Positions 14,705 through 22,678 of a stretch of 48,346 nt of DNA are shown piece after piece (within the stretch, counting starts at the first letter, position 1; each line of letters opens with the position of its first letter). Location: positions 1 to 48,346 of the forward strand of contig JAIQZQ010000080.1 in assembly GCA_021777105.1 (NCBI GenBank), in the 5' to 3' direction. Both the position numbers and the translations under genes were made by a program. The stretch comes from Candidatus Anammoxibacter sp. (GTDB lineage: Bacteria; Planctomycetota; Brocadiia; Brocadiales; Anammoxibacteraceae). The notes below the pieces were generated by a model. It was not told where the DNA came from, did not search any database, and worked only from the letters and a program-made list of their open reading frames with translations.

Positions 14705-15058
14705 TTATTTTGGCAAAGGCGCTTTATTCCCCATCTGATCAATTCTGACAAAAGTAACACGTGTGGAAAAGATTAAATCATCCATTGCCTTGTTATTCCC
14801 CCTGTATACATGGACTAGATACTTAACCGAAGTGTTGCCGGTTTGAGTTTTTTCGACGATAAATTTTAATATTGTTCCTTGTTTTACGCTCTTTTTAAAT
14901 TCAACCTTATCCATCCCAAGGGTAACAAAGTTGCATTCAGGATACTCCATTGTCGCGGCTATCCAGGCATACTCATCTACCCACTTAAGCAAGTCACCAC
15001 CAAACAGGTAACCATATTGATTTAAGTTGATCGGAAGAACTAATTTGTGGTTTTCCAT
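14705..15058 (-). CDS. hotdog-fold acyl-CoA thioesterase (YciA/BACH-like)
   Basis: The 117-aa protein matches the single-hotdog acyl-CoA thioester hydrolases. It has the N-terminal P-I-N-L-N-Q-Y-G-Y-L-F-G-G-D-L-L-K-W-V-D-E segment (about 8-28) that contains the catalytic Asn/Asp region and central helix, then V-E-F-K-K-S-V-K-Q-G-T-I-L and T-R-V-T-F-V-R strands. Members cleave acyl-CoAs in the cytoplasm, often as homohexamers. The length is normal for the family. The Shine-Dalgarno before the ATG is weak. A lipoprotein gene lies 113 bp upstream on the same strand; no functional link is evident. Confidence 0.88.
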   Translation of the reverse strand: MENHKLVLPINLNQYGYLFGGDLLKWVDEYAWIAATMEYPECNFVTLGMDKVEFKKSVKQGTILKFIVEKTQTGNTSVKYLVHVYRGNNKAMDDLIFSTRVTFVRIDQMGNKAPLPK

Positions 15059-15171
15059 AATTCTTTATACGTTTTCTAATAAGTGATTAACCGGAAACAT
15101 TTGAAGAATTTTCCGAAGTTGGATTAACCCAAATATCTATCTTAATTATTAGGGATATCACTGTTTTGTTT

Positions 15172-15786
15172 CTATTGAAGCTCCTCTTCTGAATGTGGTT
15201 TATTGCTAAAAGGCGCCACCTCCAGCGCGTCAATGCCTAAAATAAGCATGGAGAAGCTGCTCTTTTTATTATGATAAATCGTTTTTGAGTCCGGTATTAC
15301 CGGCAACATCGCGCCTTCCTCTAAGATTTTATCTCCGGTCACGGATGATTTTTTGCGCAACGCCCGGCGGTCCTCGCTTACCTTATTAAGGTTTGATCTT
15401 ATTGGCTCAATTTCCTCATCAATAAAGTATTTTTCGTCTCTGACCTTATTAATGTAATTCCCAAGATCAATCAACTTTGCGTCATCCATCTGGTTTTGTA
15501 TTTCAAGTTCATTTATCAATTTTTTCCGTTTAAAAACATTCATTTTAAGAATTTCCTGCTTGCCGAGTACTCTGCTTTCAGCATTTATCAGGTCGCTTTT
15601 AGCATCTTCCAGCCCGGTCAGGATGCTACGCAGTTTGAGTTCTTGCCTGTTATGCCATTTGAGCACTTTCGCGTCCTCCGGCGTTAAGCCCGCGTCCGGC
15701 CCAACAATCCTAACTCTACTGTGTCCGGCGCAACCGGCCACACCCAATGTAAAACATATAGCTAACAATATTAAAGTCTTTTTCAT
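15172..15786 (-). CDS. coiled-coil lipoprotein, hypothetical
   Basis: The 204-aa protein starts with a classical lipoprotein signal peptide (M-K-K-T-L-I-L-L, hydrophobic core) and a lipobox G-V-A-G-C with the lipidation Cys at about residue 19. Residues 45-150 are charged and helical (Q-E-L-K-L-R-S-I-L, then N-L-N-K-V-S-E-D-R-R), consistent with a periplasmic coiled coil. The C-terminus is hydrophobic (F-S-M-L-I-L-G-I-D-A-L-E-V-A). AGGAGG lies 7 nt before the ATG. I do not recognise the family. It may be a structural envelope lipoprotein. Confidence 0.75.
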   Translation of the reverse strand: MKKTLILLAICFTLGVAGCAGHSRVRIVGPDAGLTPEDAKVLKWHNRQELKLRSILTGLEDAKSDLINAESRVLGKQEILKMNVFKRKKLINELEIQNQMDDAKLIDLGNYINKVRDEKYFIDEEIEPIRSNLNKVSEDRRALRKKSSVTGDKILEEGAMLPVIPDSKTIYHNKKSSFSMLILGIDALEVAPFSNKPHSEEELQ

Positions 15787-15836
15787 AGCTCATCCTCCTA
15801 TACGGTTGATATGTTTAGCCATGTTTAAACGTTAAA

Positions 15837-15890
15837 TGAACACTGAGCAGCTTGCCTGCTCTAGTGAGTATTATGCCCGAGTGGGCTAAT
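15837..15890 (+). repeat. family B double-hairpin repeat, copy 3
   Basis: Best-preserved copy. CACT-GAGCAG pairs with CTGCTC-TAGTG, and ATTA-GCCC pairs with GGGC-TAAT around GAGT. It lies directly upstream of the decayed hybrid-kinase remnant, close to where that gene's 5' part is lost. Confidence 0.8.
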
Positions 15891-15977
15891 ACCAAAATTG
15901 TTTTCTATATAACTATTATCAATGCTTATGCCTTTAATGATAGCATTTTTTTAATATTAAGTACACCGCATAGCTCA

Positions 15978-16576
15978 CTATTTCCATATGCTAAAGGCTC
16001 CGCTCCGGTAAAGAAAACAGCTCATATAAAAGAATTGCTAAGAGAAGCAACAGGATTTGCCCTGAGAGGCGCGAATATTAAACCGGAGTTTTCCATTCCT
16101 GAAGCGCTTTGGGCTGTAGATGTGGACACAACGTTTTGCATATATCTGCCGGCTTCTTCAAATACAATTGCCGAAAAGAATGATGTGGCGGAAGGCAAAC
16201 CTATTACCGGCAACGGCAAAATATTAATTATGGATGATGATGAATTTGTCAGAGATATGGGGCGTCGCACACTGAGCTTTATCGGCTATGAGGTTGTGTA
16301 CGCAGTTAGCGGAGCAGAGGTAATCGAAATGCGCAAAAATGCTCGGGAATCAGGCAAACCGTTTGATGTGGTCATAATGGGTCGGTGGGGTGGGAGGCGA
16401 GGAGGCCATTAAGAAACTGCGCGAAATGAATCTGTAAGCAAAAGCCATAGTTCCCAGCGGTTATTCGAATTTCCATGTAATAGCTGAATAAAAAAAACGG
16501 TTTTAGCGGAGTAGTGATCAAACCGTTTAAACTGGAGGTGATGAATAAAACATTGCATAAAGTAATGTATGATTAA
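15978..16576 (+). pseudogene. decayed hybrid histidine kinase / response regulator remnant
   Basis: Translated pieces match one kind of hybrid kinase in order but with gaps. Y-A-K-G-S-A-P-V-K-K and F-A-L-R-G-A-N come from the end of the dimerisation region and start of the ATPase domain. The reading then jumps to T-T-F-C-I-Y-L-P-A-S-S, the end of an ATPase domain, so the whole nucleotide-binding core is missing. A receiver follows (K-I-L-I-M-D-D-D-E, then F-D-V-V-I-M) but loses its phospho-acceptor segment and shifts frame into G-G-V-G-G-E-E-A-I-K-K-L. In-frame TAAs follow at G-Y-S-N-F-H, then another shift leads to G-F-S-G-V-V-I-K-P-F-K-L and the terminal TAA at 16574-16576. The 5' half is absent. 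It cannot encode an active kinase. Confidence 0.85.
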
Positions 16577-16610
16577 CCGCAGTAGCGTTGCCACAGTTAC
16601 GTCAGTTAAA

Positions 16611-16636
16611 TTTTGACAATTTTTGACAAGATATTT
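16611..16636 (+). repeat. TGACAATTTTTGACAAG repeat, inverted partner at 45751-45780
   Basis: The reverse complement of this segment is identical over 24 bp to AATATCTTGTCAAAAATTG plus TCAAA at 45752-45775, 29 kb away. Confidence 0.7.
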
Positions 16637-16664
16637 AAATTCGTCACCAAATTCAAGTAGCGCT

Positions 16665-16690
16665 GGTTGCCAAGCTCCGGCCCGGCAACC
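16665..16690. other. hairpin GGTTGCC / GGCAACC
   Basis: A perfect 7-bp stem (16665-16671 and 16684-16690) around a GC-rich 12-nt loop. It lies 89 bp after the kinase remnant. A further GAAGC/GCTTC hairpin is present near 16892-16909. It could be a terminator or another dispersed repeat. Confidence 0.5.
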
Positions 16691-16780
16691 TTTAATTCGA
16701 GAAGCCACCCACAGCTTCCCGTATTATTACTGAGGACAAAAACAAAGCTACTATATTGGATTAAATATTTTTCTTTAATT

Positions 16781-16801
16781 CCCCTCCCTTGACGGGAGGG
16801 G
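16781..16801. repeat. GC-rich hairpin repeat, family A copy 3 (inverted)
   Basis: CCCCTCCC (16781-16788) and GGGAGGGG (16794-16801) around TTGAC, followed by TTAGGGGAGGG. This is the reverse-complement orientation of copies 1 and 2. Confidence 0.8.
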
Positions 16802-17188
16802 TTAGGGGAGGGTGATAAGAATTGAGCAAACATAATAGTATCATATGCATTGGCTTGGGTAGTAAATGCTACAAATATACTCCTGAACGTGAAGCTGGGG
16901 ACGGCTTCACGAATTGTTTCAGTTTAGAGTTCGCAATTCATGCAAGTAATTATCCCTTAAATTGAATTATTTTGTTTTTTTACGTTTTTTTTGGGTATTT
17001 CGAATGCTTGTCCCTCGTTGTTGCTTCGTTCGCATTCTCGTGTGTTCTAGTTCCTTATATTGACGCTCCATTAATTTTGTTAGCTGATTTCTAATAACGA
17101 CAGAGTCTTCGCCTGCCTTATCCAGACCTTCTCTTTTGTTATTTTTTCTCCTTCCTTTATCCACTTATGTGTATGTAATGTTTTATAT

Positions 17189-17217
17189 TTGATTAAAATT
17201 ACTGGCTTTGATATAAT
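17189..17217 (+). promoter_or_regulatory. sigma-70 promoter, probable driver of the caspase operon
   Basis: TTGATT (17189-17194), a 17-bp spacer and a perfect TATAAT (17212-17217). Transcription would start near 17225, giving a leader of about 360 nt before the first gene of the caspase operon, with a short frame and a palindrome within it. Confidence 0.6.
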
Positions 17218-17262
17218 TCTGACACTCAGTTTGTGATAAAATCGATAGCTAGTCAATATAGT

Positions 17263-17382
17263 ATGAGTACATCAAGTAATAGAGATAAAATAGTAAAATG
17301 CGAGATAGGGAAAGTCTTTAGAATTGGTGAAAAGGATGTAAAAAAAGCAGCCTTACACTTAAACATTCGTGTCGAAACGTAA
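17263..17382 (+). CDS. short open frame in the caspase-operon leader (39 aa)
   Basis: The ATG frame begins M-S-T-S-S-N-R-D-K-I-V-K-C-E-I-G and stops after 39 codons. It is basic and lies about 38 nt downstream of the predicted transcription start. There is no clear Shine-Dalgarno. It might be a leader peptide or the remnant of an older gene. No family is recognised. Confidence 0.25.
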   Translation: MSTSSNRDKIVKCEIGKVFRIGEKDVKKAALHLNIRVET

Positions 17383-17458
17383 AACATCTGAAAAAGAAAA
17401 TGGAAGTGATTCTGGATTCTATATTTAAGGATCAACATCTGAGAATCATCCTCTTATG

Positions 17459-17477
17459 ACACATTGACCAAATGTGT
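17459..17477. promoter_or_regulatory. perfect palindrome ACACATT-GACCA-AATGTGT
   Basis: Two perfect 7-bp arms separated by 5 bp, located 111 bp upstream of the first gene of the caspase operon and overlapping a TTGACC -35-like hexamer. The dimensions suit a dimeric repressor or activator site. Confidence 0.5.
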
Positions 17478-17588
17478 TAAAGTATGAATCTTTACACTTT
17501 TCATATTGTCCGTAAATTTTTATCTTGCAGCTATAAGAATATATAAAATTATTATAAATCAGTTTTTAATTAAATGGAGTATATTGAA

Positions 17589-18971
17589 ATGTATATGCCA
17601 CGTACTTTGTTTTTGTTATCAATTTTAGTTATTCCTGTCATTATATTGCAACCTTTAACATATGGCAAATATTTGTTAGGGCCTGTTGGTCTAACTAATC
17701 CTGAAGGCTCTGTGCAAGGCGCTAAGGTCACTAGGATTAACAAAGGTTGTGATGCCGAACGCGCAGGTTTACGCCAAGGTGATATAATCGTTAAGATTAA
17801 CGATAAGGATATTAAATCTATGGACGATGTGGATGGTCGTATGCTAAAAGATGAGAAATTTTTAAAGTTGTTGGTAATGAGGAATGACAATCAATTAAGT
17901 ATCAATATTGGAACTGGTGGTGATAGTAGATTGCAGAACCAAGTACTAAAGTCTTCATCAGAAAAATCAAAAGATGCGCAATTTTATTATGAGCAAGCTT
18001 TGGTATATATGGAAGATGGATTTTACAGAAAAGCAGCTGGAAATTTTGTGACCTCAAACAAAGTAACACCACATTTCAAAGATGCTAAGGATATAGCCTT
18101 GGCTATTTATTACGGTTTGGGGGATTATTTTTTTAAAAAGGGTTATTGTAGAAATGCACTTAGAGATTTTAAAAAAGCAAAGATGCTGTTTCCGAGGGGT
18201 TTTAGAAATACTGAAGATAGGATAGAAGAGGCTAAAATTTGCTCAGAGGCTGCAGTTGGTTTCCTGCCATTTAAAAAGATGGTTAATGTTGATATCAGAG
18301 GGGTTGCAATTGATGATGTAATATTTGAAGGTGTTAAGTCTAAAGTGAATGGTGGCGGGTCTGAATTTATAAAGATAATTGAAAGGGAAAGATTAAAACA
18401 GATTGTGAATGAAAAGGGTATGACTCTAGAGGGCCTAGTTGCCGGTACAGATGATTTCAAACAGATAGCAGGGATTAAATACTTAATTATGGGTAAAATA
18501 AATCAGATTAGACTTCCGCAAGCAAAAAAATCTTCAAAAAGAAAAACAATTACTTATAAAGTGAAAGAAAATAATGGTGATTTGTGGAGTATGATACTAC
18601 AGACAGAAATAACAAAAACTGGAATGTATAGAGAGTATAAAGAGGAAGTCAGTATAACGATTGCCGGTTCAATAAGTGTGGTTGATAAGGAATCCGGTTT
18701 AATAGTTTTAAGTCAGCAAATAAATGAAAAGAACAGTGATAAGGTTGTGTGGGCTGATGATTGGCAAGGGAATGGCGATCCTATTCCTGCAAGTATAGAA
18801 AACCTATTTAATAATAGGCAAAACTTACTTTCCGAGTACGATTTATTAGACAAAGTCATAAGTAAGATAAGCTATAAACTCGGTAATGATATATTAAGAG
18901 CTATAGATGTTCAAGGGGATATTGATGACCCTACATTTATAGACATTGAAACTTTTTTAGATGAAACTTGA
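17589..18971 (+). CDS. exported PDZ - TPR - CsgG/FlgO-like protein
   Basis: The 460-aa product has an N-terminal export or anchor segment (about 5-25). A PDZ domain follows (about 30-108; K-V-T-R-I-N-K-G-C-D-A-E-R-A-G-L-R-Q-G-D), then a TPR-like region (about 125-210; paired Y-Y-E-Q-A-L and N-A-L-R-D-F-K-K-A helices), and a C-terminal region with CsgG/FlgO/TolB-N character (V-G-F-L-P-F at 219-224, I-E-R-E-R-L-K-Q-I-V, I-A-G-I-K-Y-L-I-M-G-K-I). CsgG-type folds build or bind outer-membrane channels and rings. I choose the ATG at 17589 because GGAG lies 9 nt upstream; an ATG 15 nt earlier overlaps that Shine-Dalgarno. It is first in an operon with a FlgT-like protein and a caspase. Confidence 0.75.
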   Translation: MYMPRTLFLLSILVIPVIILQPLTYGKYLLGPVGLTNPEGSVQGAKVTRINKGCDAERAGLRQGDIIVKINDKDIKSMDDVDGRMLKDEKFLKLLVMRNDNQLSINIGTGGDSRLQNQVLKSSSEKSKDAQFYYEQALVYMEDGFYRKAAGNFVTSNKVTPHFKDAKDIALAIYYGLGDYFFKKGYCRNALRDFKKAKMLFPRGFRNTEDRIEEAKICSEAAVGFLPFKKMVNVDIRGVAIDDVIFEGVKSKVNGGGSEFIKIIERERLKQIVNEKGMTLEGLVAGTDDFKQIAGIKYLIMGKINQIRLPQAKKSSKRKTITYKVKENNGDLWSMILQTEITKTGMYREYKEEVSITIAGSISVVDKESGLIVLSQQINEKNSDKVVWADDWQGNGDPIPASIENLFNNRQNLLSEYDLLDKVISKISYKLGNDILRAIDVQGDIDDPTFIDIETFLDET

Positions 18972-18973
18972 TA

Positions 18974-20149
18974 ATGGTAAAACATAAAAGATTAAAAAAA
19001 CTTATATACATCTTTTTCTGCGCTCTAAATATTTTCTTTTACATGCCTGCCATTTCTTTTTGTGAAACAAATAAGAAAGAGGTTATTTCTTTGGGCGTTG
19101 GAGATTTAGGCGCAATGTCTGAGGCTTCAGCAAGAGATACTGCAATTGAAGATGCCCTAAAAAGAGCTGTTGAGCAGGCAGTAGGAACTTTAATCAACTC
19201 TGAAAGCATGGTCGAGAATTTTGAACTCCTGTACGACCATATATATTCAAAATCTTCCGGTCATATTAAATCATATAATATTATTGATAGCTATAAAGAT
19301 GATGCTTTATATAAGGTTAAAGTTAAAGCTGTTGTTAGTTTAGACAATATTATTGATGAGCTTGATTCTATAGGGGTTCTGATTAATAGGAAACACAAGC
19401 CTAGGGTTATGGTCATTATAAAAGACGAAATTACTGATAACAAGTTACAAGGATTTCCAGATCTTACTGTGACAGAGAATGTTATTATTAGTAAACTTAT
19501 TAGTAATGGTTTTAAAATTGTTGATGCTAAAGAAGGAAAAGAGCTTACTAAACATAATCAGCTATTACACTCACTAGGAGGTGATAATCGTCTCGCTGCA
19601 AAAATCGGCCATGAATACGGCGCTGAAGTTATGATTATTGGCAAGGCCATTGCAAGTTGGACTAATATAAAGATTAGTTCTAATATGAAATCCGTTAATG
19701 TTAATGCTACTGTACGGGCTATAAGGTCTGACAATGCAGAGGTCATTGCTTCAACTAGTGAATCAGGAACGGAAGTGCATATTGATGTTGCTAAAGGGGC
19801 TCAAAACGCATTCAAAGAGATTGGAGATAGGTTGTCTGATAACTTGATCAAACAAATACTTGATAAATGGCGTATTGAGACAACAAATGTTGCGCTAATA
19901 GAGTTAACAGTTTCTGGATTAGATACATTTAAAGATCTGGTGAAATTAAAAAATGCCATAAAACAGAGTATAAGAGGGGTAAAAGCTATTCATCAACGAA
20001 TTTTTACAGGTGGTGTAGCGCGATTTGAAGTCGATATTCGTGGTGACACGCAAAGTTTGGCAGAGGAATTGGTTGCAATAAAATTTGGAAATATGGAGCT
20101 TGATATAACGGATGTTACACAAAATAATATTATTGCACAAATTAAATGA
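18974..20149 (+). CDS. exported FlgT-like protein
   Basis: The 391-aa protein has a signal peptide (about 1-28) and an N-terminal domain that fits FlgT_N: S-E-A-S-A-R-D-T-A-I-E-D-A-L-K-R-A-V-E-Q then G-H-I-K-S-Y-N-I-I and Y-K-V-K-V-K-A-V-V (about 40-120). A middle domain (about 135-280) begins K-P-R-V-M-V-I-I-K-D-E and includes A-E-V-M-I-I-G-K-A-I-A-S, resembling the FlgT_M/TolB-N type fold. A third alpha/beta segment follows. In Vibrio FlgT builds the periplasmic H ring of the flagellar motor; no flagellar gene is present here. The frame also opens at an overlapping TTG (18968), but ATG 18974 lies 2 nt after the previous stop, indicating translational coupling. Confidence 0.75.
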   Translation: MVKHKRLKKLIYIFFCALNIFFYMPAISFCETNKKEVISLGVGDLGAMSEASARDTAIEDALKRAVEQAVGTLINSESMVENFELLYDHIYSKSSGHIKSYNIIDSYKDDALYKVKVKAVVSLDNIIDELDSIGVLINRKHKPRVMVIIKDEITDNKLQGFPDLTVTENVIISKLISNGFKIVDAKEGKELTKHNQLLHSLGGDNRLAAKIGHEYGAEVMIIGKAIASWTNIKISSNMKSVNVNATVRAIRSDNAEVIASTSESGTEVHIDVAKGAQNAFKEIGDRLSDNLIKQILDKWRIETTNVALIELTVSGLDTFKDLVKLKNAIKQSIRGVKAIHQRIFTGGVARFEVDIRGDTQSLAEELVAIKFGNMELDITDVTQNNIIAQIK

Positions 20150-20197
20150 TAAAGGGGATTAAAAAGTATTTATTTATATTTTATACTAGGAGATTTT

Positions 20198-21445
20198 ATG
20201 GAAAAATCAGTTAGGGTTATTATTTTATTATTTATTTCGGCTTTTGTATCTTTTTCAATTGTTCTGGCGGAATCCAATAATGCTATACGGTCTGCTACAA
20301 TAAAAGATACAGAGGGAAATGAAGTGGTTCTTTACAATGAAAGCCACGCTCTAGTGATCGGGGCAAGCGATTATAGGTCTGGCTGGGCAAAACTTTCCGG
20401 GGTTAATAAAGATGTTAAAAATGCAACATCGATTCTTAAAAAACATGGTTTTAATGTTGTTGTAACGAAAGATCCTAGTTATGAAGGATTAAACAAGGCA
20501 TTCACAGATTTTATAAATCGTTATGGTCATAAGCAAGAGAACAGACTTTTATTTTATTATGCAGGGCATGGCTATACAACGACTTTAGCATACGGTGACG
20601 ATATGGGATATATAGTGCCGGTTGATGCCCCAAACCCGCATATAGATCGTGAAGGTTTCTTAGAAAAGGCTTTAGATATGCAGCAAATAGAGGTATATGC
20701 TAAACGCATACAATCCAAGCATGCAATCTTTCTGTTCGATAGCTGCTTTTCCGGCTCCATATTTACACTATCACGATCAGTTCCAGAAATTATTACTTAC
20801 AAAACCGCAGAACCTGTACGACAGTTTATTACGGCCGGCAGCGCAAAAGAAAAGGTGCCAGATGAGAGTGTATTTAACCGGCAATTTATCGCTGCATTAA
20901 ATGGAGAAGGAGATGTAAATAATGACGGTTATGTAACTGGGACTGAACTAGGAGAATTTTTGCAAACTAAGGTAGTCAATTACACAAAAGGAGCCCAGCA
21001 CCCACAATATGGAAAAATTCGCAACCAAAACCTTGATAAAGGTGATTTTGTGTTTATCGTAGGTAGTCGTGATGGGTTGCTTTCAGGAATGAAGCCTGCG
21101 AGTAAGAATAAAACGGATGTCGCCACTAACAACAGCATTCAATCGTCAGCAAAAAAACACAGAGTAACAGGTATGGGGGTAGAACCTAATAATTCTGATA
21201 TGTCGAAACCACAAAGAATAGCTATGGCTTACCGCGCTGCTGAGCTTGACGCTAGAAGGAAACTTTTAGAATCTGTTCAGGGGGTTAAGATTGGAAGCAA
21301 TTCGACAGATGAAAATTTTATAGCAAAAAATGACCAAATAGACGAAAAAGTAAACGGCTTCTTAAAAGGAGCATACATTGTTGATAAGAGGGTAACTCCT
21401 GATGGATTATATGAAGTGGATATGGAGATAGAACTCACTCCTTAG
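20198..21445 (+). CDS. exported caspase-family protease with EF-hand loop and C-terminal LPP20 domain
   Basis: The 415-aa protein has a signal peptide (about 1-24) and a caspase/C14 peptidase domain (about 45-290). A-L-V-I-G-A-S-D-Y starts the core, His124 lies in Y-Y-A-G-H-G-Y and Cys183 in F-D-S-C-F-S-G, so the dyad is intact. Residues 239-250 read D-V-N-N-D-G-Y-V-T-G-T-E, a full EF-hand calcium loop. The C-terminal 90 residues (A-Y-R-A-A-E-L-D-A-R-R-K-L-L-E, then G-A-Y-I-V-D-K-R-V) fit the LPP20/FlgP lipoprotein family, here without its own lipobox. Acidic P1 preference is not inferable; bacterial C14 enzymes often cut after Arg/Lys. AGGAG lies 5 nt before the ATG. It is last in an operon with CsgG- and FlgT-like proteins. 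I infer a calcium-responsive envelope protease. Confidence 0.85.
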   Translation: MEKSVRVIILLFISAFVSFSIVLAESNNAIRSATIKDTEGNEVVLYNESHALVIGASDYRSGWAKLSGVNKDVKNATSILKKHGFNVVVTKDPSYEGLNKAFTDFINRYGHKQENRLLFYYAGHGYTTTLAYGDDMGYIVPVDAPNPHIDREGFLEKALDMQQIEVYAKRIQSKHAIFLFDSCFSGSIFTLSRSVPEIITYKTAEPVRQFITAGSAKEKVPDESVFNRQFIAALNGEGDVNNDGYVTGTELGEFLQTKVVNYTKGAQHPQYGKIRNQNLDKGDFVFIVGSRDGLLSGMKPASKNKTDVATNNSIQSSAKKHRVTGMGVEPNNSDMSKPQRIAMAYRAAELDARRKLLESVQGVKIGSNSTDENFIAKNDQIDEKVNGFLKGAYIVDKRVTPDGLYEVDMEIELTP

Positions 21446-21577
21446 CGAAATTTTATAAAGCTAAACTGAGCCATCCATAAAAGCCTTAGGTTGCCATTAA
21501 AATAAATGGTTTAAAATATTTATTTGTCAATAAATTACGAGTTCATGTTTGCATGGAATTTCTATCCAAAATGTCGC

Positions 21578-22240
21578 CTACAACAGACTTTTATATTGAG
21601 GCAATAACTTTATGTAGTTGATTTTGCGGAGAGGCGTAACAACTGTTGATAGTTTTGCGGCCTTGTTATCTTTAAATGATTGAAAGAGGAACAGATTTGT
21701 GCTGTCCTGAATGAGCAATCTGTAAGAGCCACTTTGAAGTGCTTGGTTAAATTTGTTTTTATCAGCATTCTCGCTTCCTGTGCTTTGCAACCATACCTTT
21801 ATTCTAGGGTAAGATGCATAGTCGTTATTTTTTTCGTTTAAATATATGGAGTTGGCTGTTCTTTTTGCAAAATAGTTGGCAACCATAAACGTTGAAGTTA
21901 TTAGTATCATTACAAAAATGACAGCTACCGCGCCTTGTAGCCATATCGGTTTTAAATGTTTTAACCAAACACTAACTATAAAAGCAACAAAAATGTATAC
22001 AGCGCTAAGCAAGAATAAACAAAGCATATTATTTCTAATTACCCAAAAGCCATATAGAAAGAAGTGGTGATATGGTATTCCAATGGAAAGCAACCCGATA
22101 TGAAAACAGTTAAAATAATGATAAGCGTATGACCATCCCGCAGTAAAGAGTTGAGCTGAAAAAAAAGCCAAAACTGGTAGAAATCCAATTTCTTTGAGTT
22201 GAAATGACAGATTCTTATTGATGCTTGCAGGCTTGCACAT
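21578..22240 (-). CDS. membrane protein with about four helices, hypothetical
   Basis: The 220-aa protein has hydrophobic segments at about 18-36, 45-66, 70-93 and 100-122, followed by a soluble C-terminal part with a K-V-W-L-Q-S-T-G-S-E-N strand and Y-R-L-L-I-Q-D-S-T-N-L. The tail could be extracytoplasmic or cytoplasmic; I cannot tell. No family is recognised. Its ATG overlaps the preceding stop (TAATG), so it is translationally coupled to the Cys-rich secreted protein. It is the last gene of the leftward operon and converges on the caspase gene, 132 bp apart. Confidence 0.7.
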   Translation of the reverse strand: MCKPASINKNLSFQLKEIGFLPVLAFFSAQLFTAGWSYAYHYFNCFHIGLLSIGIPYHHFFLYGFWVIRNNMLCLFLLSAVYIFVAFIVSVWLKHLKPIWLQGAVAVIFVMILITSTFMVANYFAKRTANSIYLNEKNNDYASYPRIKVWLQSTGSENADKNKFNQALQSGSYRLLIQDSTNLFLFQSFKDNKAAKLSTVVTPLRKINYIKLLPQYKSLL

Positions 22241-22566
22241 TATCCTGCGCCTCTTATTACGTCGGGGCCAGTTTTTTTTTGTTGTCTTTCATATGGGGCG
22301 CATGGGTCGCAATCCGGGGCGTCCCCGCTAATTCTTGTCCAACCGATAGCCGGCTGAAAAATAGAGTATTGGTTCTCTTCTTCATTATAGCAATGAATTT
22401 CAGTTGAATTTGGCTGTTTATACTCCTTGCAACCTACCATTATGGCTTCGGATTCAGTATGTTTATAGCAAAAACAGTCGGAATCGGCGAAAAGAGGGCA
22501 GGCTATAAAAAGTACGGTTGCAAATGTACTGATAAGTGTCAGTTTTTGAAAAGAATGGTTTTTCAT
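22240..22566 (-). CDS. small secreted Cys-rich protein, hypothetical
   Basis: The 108-aa protein has a signal peptide (about 1-27, ending L-F-A-D) and a mature part with six cysteines (C-F-C, G-C-K, H-C-Y, D-C-D-P-C), implying disulfides or metal binding in the envelope. A-I-G-W-T-R-I-S-G-D-A-P-D is a conspicuous segment. No strong Shine-Dalgarno is seen. It overlaps the next gene by 1 nt. I know no matching family. It probably acts with its coupled membrane-protein neighbour. Confidence 0.65.
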   Translation of the reverse strand: MKNHSFQKLTLISTFATVLFIACPLFADSDCFCYKHTESEAIMVGCKEYKQPNSTEIHCYNEEENQYSIFQPAIGWTRISGDAPDCDPCAPYERQQKKTGPDVIRGAG

Positions 22567-22678
22567 GGCTAGATAATTGTATCCATCTTTTTTAGATTAC
22601 ATATTTCTTAATAAATAAACTTAATCATCATCTGGATATCCGTAAATGCACAATAATTAAAATATTTATAGTTGATAT

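Larger units (their letters stand above)
16577..17588. other. intergenic region with hairpins, promoter and operator-like palindrome
   Basis: About 1 kb. It contains a strong hairpin (16665-16690), a family A hairpin (16781-16801), a possible 65-codon GTG frame on the minus strand (16967-17164, unsupported), a promoter (17189-17217), a 39-codon frame (17263-17382) and a palindrome (17459-17477) ahead of the caspase operon. Confidence 0.65.

Noticed and set aside
16967..17164. 65-codon very basic minus-strand frame with a GTG start
   Set aside because: No Shine-Dalgarno, Lys/Arg/Gln-rich in AT-rich DNA; not strong enough to annotate.
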